From contig NC_033621.1 in assembly GCF_001540865.1 (NCBI RefSeq), forward strand, positions 16,948,573 through 17,012,572: DNA of 64,000 bases, read 5' to 3'. The translations under genes were made by a program, and so were the position numbers. The notes under the pieces were generated by a model. That model was not told where the DNA came from. It worked only from the letters and a program-made list of their open reading frames with translations, and did no database searches. This DNA is from Ananas comosus (taxonomy: Eukaryota; Streptophyta; Magnoliopsida; Poales; Bromeliaceae). Of the stretch, positions 59,701 to 64,000 are shown one piece after another (position 1 is the stretch's first letter; every line of letters starts with the position of its first letter).

Positions 59701-60580
59701 GGCGTTGACGCAGCAAGGAGTTGCAGCGGGGTCGATTGGAGGATTCCTATCGATTAAGGACCGGCGAAGACAATTGACAATGAGAATTCGGTAAATTGAG
59801 TCATGTATTTTGGTTAAATCACTTGTACTCAAGTTTTCTTAGTGGATTTTCTTCGTGTGATCGGTCCCGTGGGTTTTTCACTTCGTATTGGAGTTTTCCC
59901 ACGTTAAATCTCGGTGTGTTGTTTTTATTTTTCGTTATCTCTTTTTATTTGCATCGAGAGATTTGGTTTTTGTCGTTTACACCTATTCACCTCCCCTCTA
60001 GGTGTTATTTACCTTTTAGATCCTTGGGATCCATATCTTATATCCTTCTTCTCCTTCCTTCCTTCTCCTTCTCCTTCTTCTCTATCAAAGGTGTAGGGAG
60101 AGTGTGAGGAGAGAAATGAGGAAGAGAGAAAGTGAAATGGCCATATAGGCCCTCTGAAGCAATAAAATCCAGAGAAGCCCTTTAATTTCCCAATATTGCA
60201 TCAGCCCGGACTGGACAGTTTTCGCCCAGAGGGACCGGTCTCTCCCCGCTGGGACCGGTCCCTAGGGACCATCCCGAAAAACCAACGTTCGGGAACCGGT
60301 CTCTCCCCGCATGGGACCGGTTTCTCCCCGCGTAGACGCGCTCGGGGACCGGTCTCATCCGCCAGGGACCGGTTGCCTCAAGGCTGCCGCAATACTGTTC
60401 CGGAGGGACCTGTCTCTCCCAGCCAGGGACCGGTAAAAACTCTCAGGACACGTCCAGAACTCAGATTTTTGAACTTCTTTAGGTCGGAAAACATTCTACA
60501 ACCCTCCACCAAGTGTGGAAAAGCTCGGAACACATCCAATCACTCGAACCTCGCAATTTGCACAGGTCCAGTGTGTTACA
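56702..60580 (-). repeat. 3' LTR of Ty3 element 5, split by a probable copia-type solo LTR
   Basis: The minus strand begins TGTAACACACTGG at 60580 and ends GGGGCGTGACA at 56702. Without the nested element it is about 2.6 kb. It holds ACCGGT hairpins at about 60225-60435. Sequence at 58080-58330 matches 13200-13500 of the element 3 LTR. Confidence 0.8.
58789..60042 (+). repeat. Probable copia-type (SIRE/Maximus-like) solo LTR nested in the 3' LTR of element 5
   Basis: It starts TGTTAAGG after TCCTT (58784-58788); TCCTT recurs at 60043-60047 (another TCCTT at 60021 makes the right edge uncertain). The right part, with CACCTATTCACCTCCCCTCT, resembles the end of SIRE/Maximus LTRs as I remember them. 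It contains at least five ACCGGT hairpin motifs at 59024-59310. The short frames at 59796-60107 have no domain. Confidence 0.5.
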
Positions 60581-60593
60581 TTCACCCCTCCTA
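60581..60593 (-). other. Polypurine tract of Ty3 element 5
   Basis: The minus strand reads TTAGGAGGGGTGAA directly before the LTR start, preceded by the family motif TTTCGCGGACGAAACTCC. Confidence 0.75.
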
Positions 60594-60634
60594 AAAAGGA
60601 GTTTCGTCCGCGAAACTCAAAGAAACTACATACC

Positions 60635-63600
60635 TCAAGACTCCATTTGAAAAAGATGGGGATAGCGTTCCTGCAGCGCTCTCTCTAGCTCCCACGTGGC
60701 CTTCCGCTCCCCGTGGTTGTTCTAAAGAACCTTCACATACGGAATGTCCCGATTCCGTAGTTTCTTCACCTCGCGAGCCAAGATCTTCACAGGTTGCTCC
60801 TTGAAACTCAAATCCTCTCTCAGCTCCAATGGTGTAGTGTCAAGCACATGAGCTGGATCATGGATGTACTTCCGAAGGACCGATACATGAAATACAGTGT
60901 GTACACCCGATAGGTTCTGTGGTAGAGCAAGTCGATACACTACCGGACCTATACGTTCCAAAATCTCATTCGGTCCAATAAAACGGGGGCTCAACTTTTC
61001 CCGAATTCTAAATCTTCTAATCCCTCTGGTAGACGAGACTTTCAAGAAGACGTGATCTCCAATCTGAAACTCCAAGTGTCGTCGACGCCTATCAGCATAA
61101 CTCTTTTGCCTACTCTGGGCTATCAGTAGTTGCTCCCGAGCAATGCGAACCTTATCCTCTGCTTCCTGGAGCACATCAGGGCCTAAAGCCAATCTCTCGC
61201 AAACTTCACTCCAATGAAATGGTGATCTACATTTTCGTCCATAGAGTGCCTCAAAAGGTGTCATCTTGATGCTTGCTTGATAACTGTTGTTATAAGCAAA
61301 CTCTACCATCGGTAGATGCTGCGACCATCCTCCCTGGAAGTCTATCACACATGCCCGGAGCATATCCTCTAAAGTCTGTATACTGCGCTCTGACTGCCCA
61401 TCATTCTGAGGGTGGAAAGCCGTACTGAAATCCAATCGAGTGCCTAGGGCGTCGTGTAGACTTCTCCAAAAGTGAGACACGAACCAGGTGTCTCGATCAG
61501 ATACTATCGAAGTAGGCACTCCGTGAAGTCGCACAATCTTATCAAGGTACACTTGTGCGAGCTTCTCCCCGGTCTAAGTAGTATGAATAGGTATGAAGTG
61601 TGCCGACTTCGTCAACCTCTCCACGATCACCCAAATAGTATCATGCCCGGCCTGTGAGCGGGGCAATCCTGTCACGAAGTCCACGGTGATCTTCTCCCAT
61701 TTCCACACTAGAATCGGTAGGCTCTGCAATTTTCCCGCAAGAACACGGTGCTCCGCCTTTATTTGTTGGCAAGTCAAACATCTAGCAACAAACTCGCCAA
61801 CATCCTTTTTCATCCCGGGCCACCAATAGAGCAACTTTAGATCCTTATACATCTTGGTGCCTCCCGGATGTATAGCATACGGCGCTTCTAGTAGAATTTC
61901 TTCTCTAAGTGCCGATTCCACCGGTATACAAATCCGTCCGCGGAAACGCATCAATCCATCATCGCCCTTAGTGAAATCACTGGTGCAACCTCCAATCATT
62001 TTATCTCTAATCTTCTGCAACTCCGCATCGTGAGTTTGCTTTTCTTTAATCCTCTCCAAAAGTGTAGGTTGCACCACTAAAGTCATCAGTCTCAAAGGTG
62101 TATCAGGAGCCACCACCTCCAACTCCAACCACTTCATCTACTCGATCAACGGCGGTTGAGTAACCACAAGCATCGCTAAATTTTCCGTCGATTTCCTACT
62201 TAGCGCATCCGCCACCACGTTAGCCTTGCCCGGGTGGTAAAGAATAGTCAAGTCATAATCCTTGAGTAGCTCCAACCATCTGCGCTGCCTCAAGTTCAAC
62301 TCCTTCTGAGTGAATAAATACTTCAAACTCTTGTGAACTGTATATACTTCGCATCGCTCGCCGTATAAGTAATGGCACCATAGCTTCAATGTAAAGACCA
62401 CGGCCGCCAACTCCAAATCATGAGTAGGTTAGTTTCTTTCATAATCCTTCAACTGGCGAGATGCATACGCGATCACTTTTCCATCCTACATCAAGACACA
62501 GTCCAATCCATTAAAGGAAGCATCACTATAAATCACATACCCTGCTCCAGCAGTTGGCAAGGTTAGGATCGGGGCGGTCGTCAATCTCTGCTTCAACTCT
62601 TGGAAGCTCCTTTCGCATGCATCATTCCAAACAAACTTGGTGCCTTTATACGTGAGCCTCATGAGGGGAGTGGATAACTTTGCAAATCCCTCAACAAACC
62701 GTCGGTAGTAGCCGGCCAAGCCAAGAAAACTCTGAATCTCGGTGACACTTGTCGGCCTCGGCCAGTCCTTGATAGCTTCAATCTTCTTAGGATCCACAGC
62801 TATACCTGATTCTGAAATCAAATGACCCAAAAACGCCACCTCTCTAAGCCAAAACTCACACTTTTTCAATTTGGCATAGAGCTCCTTTTTCCGAAGTACT
62901 TGAAGTACAAGTCTCAAGTGTTCCTCGTGATCCGCTTCACTTTGGGAATATACCAAAATGTCGTCGATGAATACCACGACGAATCTGTCTAGATAAGGCT
63001 TGAAAACATGGTTCATTAGATCCATAAAAGCGGCCGGGGCGTTAGTAAGCCCAAACAGCATAACTGCAAACTCATAATGTCTATACTGTGTTCTAAAAGC
63101 CGTTTTCGACACATCCTCAGGCTTGATCTTCAACTGGTGGTATCCCGACTGCAAGTCGATCTTGGAATACACACTAGATCCCTGGAGCTGATCAAACAGA
63201 TCATCAATCCTCGGTAATGGATACTTATTCTTGATCGTGACTTTATTGAGTTCACGATAATCCACGCACAAGCGAAGCGATCCATCCTTCTTCTTGACAA
63301 ATAGGACCGGTGCTCCCCAAGGTGACACACTCGGTCGCACAAAACCCTTGTCCAGAAGATCTTGCAACTGTGCCTTTAGCTCCTTCAGTTCCGCTGGTGC
63401 CATCCTATAGGGCACCTTCGAGATTGGAGTAGTCCCGGAAATGAGATCTACCACAAACTCGATCTCTCTATCAGGTGGCATGCCTGGAAGCTCTGCTGGA
63501 AACACATCCCCAAACTCCCGTACTACAGGAATATCCTCAATCCTAGGGGTGTTTGCATCGCCCCGCAGTACAACAGTAGCCAAATAGGCTATGCAGCCCC

Positions 63601-64000
63601 TGCTGATCAACTGCCTAGCTCGAGAGGAGCTAATCGTCATCGCAAACAGCGAATTCTGGCATCCTCGGTACACAACCTCCGCCTGCCCCGGCTCTCTAAA
63701 TGTCACTGTTCGATTTTTGTAATCGATAGTGGCGTAGTATTTGGTCAACCAATCCATGCCCAAAACAACATCAAACTCTCCGAGTTTATACAAAGCTAGC
63801 AAGTCCACGGGCATGACCCAATCTCCAAGCTAAACAGGGCAACTGGGGCAAAACTCTCGAATATCCAAAGAGTGATCGGGTACTACAACTCGTCCAGAAT
63901 GCAACAAAGATGTCAGTGTGATGCCATGCAACTCGGCAAACAGCCGATCTATAAATGAATGCGATGCACCGGTATCAAATAATGCTCATACTCGAATACC
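60635..64000 (-). pseudogene. pol of Ty3 element 5 (protease to chromodomain), several nonsense codons, runs off the window
   Basis: From the right edge: protease with FDTGASHSFID (about 63940); a TAG in place of Gln near 63832; reverse transcriptase in frame 63814-62486 with its FIDD box near 62960; a TAG for Gln at about 62488; RNase H ending [17 protein letters not shown] (62416-62138); integrase zinc region and core in 62137-61574 and 61552-60722; and a chromodomain tail to a TGA at 60635-60637. Stops also occur at 61574-61576 (Trp position) and 60722-60724 (Trp position). RNase H has Val where relatives read Asp in YTDHKS. Closely related to element 3. The gag should lie to the right of the window. 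Confidence 0.88.

Overview
This is a draft-assembly window from a nuclear plant genome, most likely a monocot. The evidence is a spliced plant auxin-conjugate hydrolase gene whose first exon is GC-rich (a monocot habit), LTR retrotransposons primed by initiator tRNA-Met (TGGTATCAGAGC primer sites), Tourist-like MITEs with TAA/TTA target duplications, a hAT transposon and a Cassandra-type 5S-bearing TRIM. I cannot name the species. Only one host gene is present; nearly everything else is transposon sequence.

Layout. 1-10754: a plus-strand Ty3 chromovirus (Del/Tekay-like) with the end of its 5' LTR, a primer site, a nearly whole gag-pol with chromodomain, a polypurine tract and a 3' LTR. The middle of that 3' LTR is replaced by a 3.7-kb indel-riddled copy of the element's own gag-pol, which looks like an assembly artefact. 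10755-13203: minus-strand remnant of a gag-only Ty3 element. 13204-20987: minus-strand Ty3 element with broken pol, into whose integrase a plus-strand solo LTR (15469-17935) has inserted. 20988-24340: three more Ty3 LTR fragments. 24341-28604: AT-rich sequence with two Tourist-like MITEs and three short inverted-repeat elements sitting in AT/GA microsatellites.

29241-47593 (minus strand): a five-exon ILR1-like amidohydrolase gene with an unbroken 438-residue reading frame. Intron 1 is 12.6 kb because it holds an 11.5-kb Ty1/copia element (34787-46304, TSD TAAAG), itself carrying a 4.3-kb hAT transposon (38241-42551, 8-bp TSD) whose four-exon transposase frame is open. Introns 3 and 4 hold Tourist-like MITEs, and intron 3 also holds a very small TRIM (287 bp once a nested MITE is removed).

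47594-64000: gene-poor sequence with a Cassandra fragment (48895-49258), a minus-strand Ty3 gag with a complete 5' LTR (49545-53450), a plus-strand LTR fragment rich in minisatellites, a tandem satellite (55368-56701), and a minus-strand Ty3 element running off the right edge, with a probable copia-type solo LTR nested in its 3' LTR.

Two patterns recur across the LTRs. One is arrays of short hairpins built on CCGG-centred palindromes. The other is a conserved 5' splice donor inside the Ty3 LTRs that pairs with a splice acceptor a few bases before the gag ATG, suggesting a spliced leader. All boundaries come from reading the sequence by eye; no alignment or database search was run.
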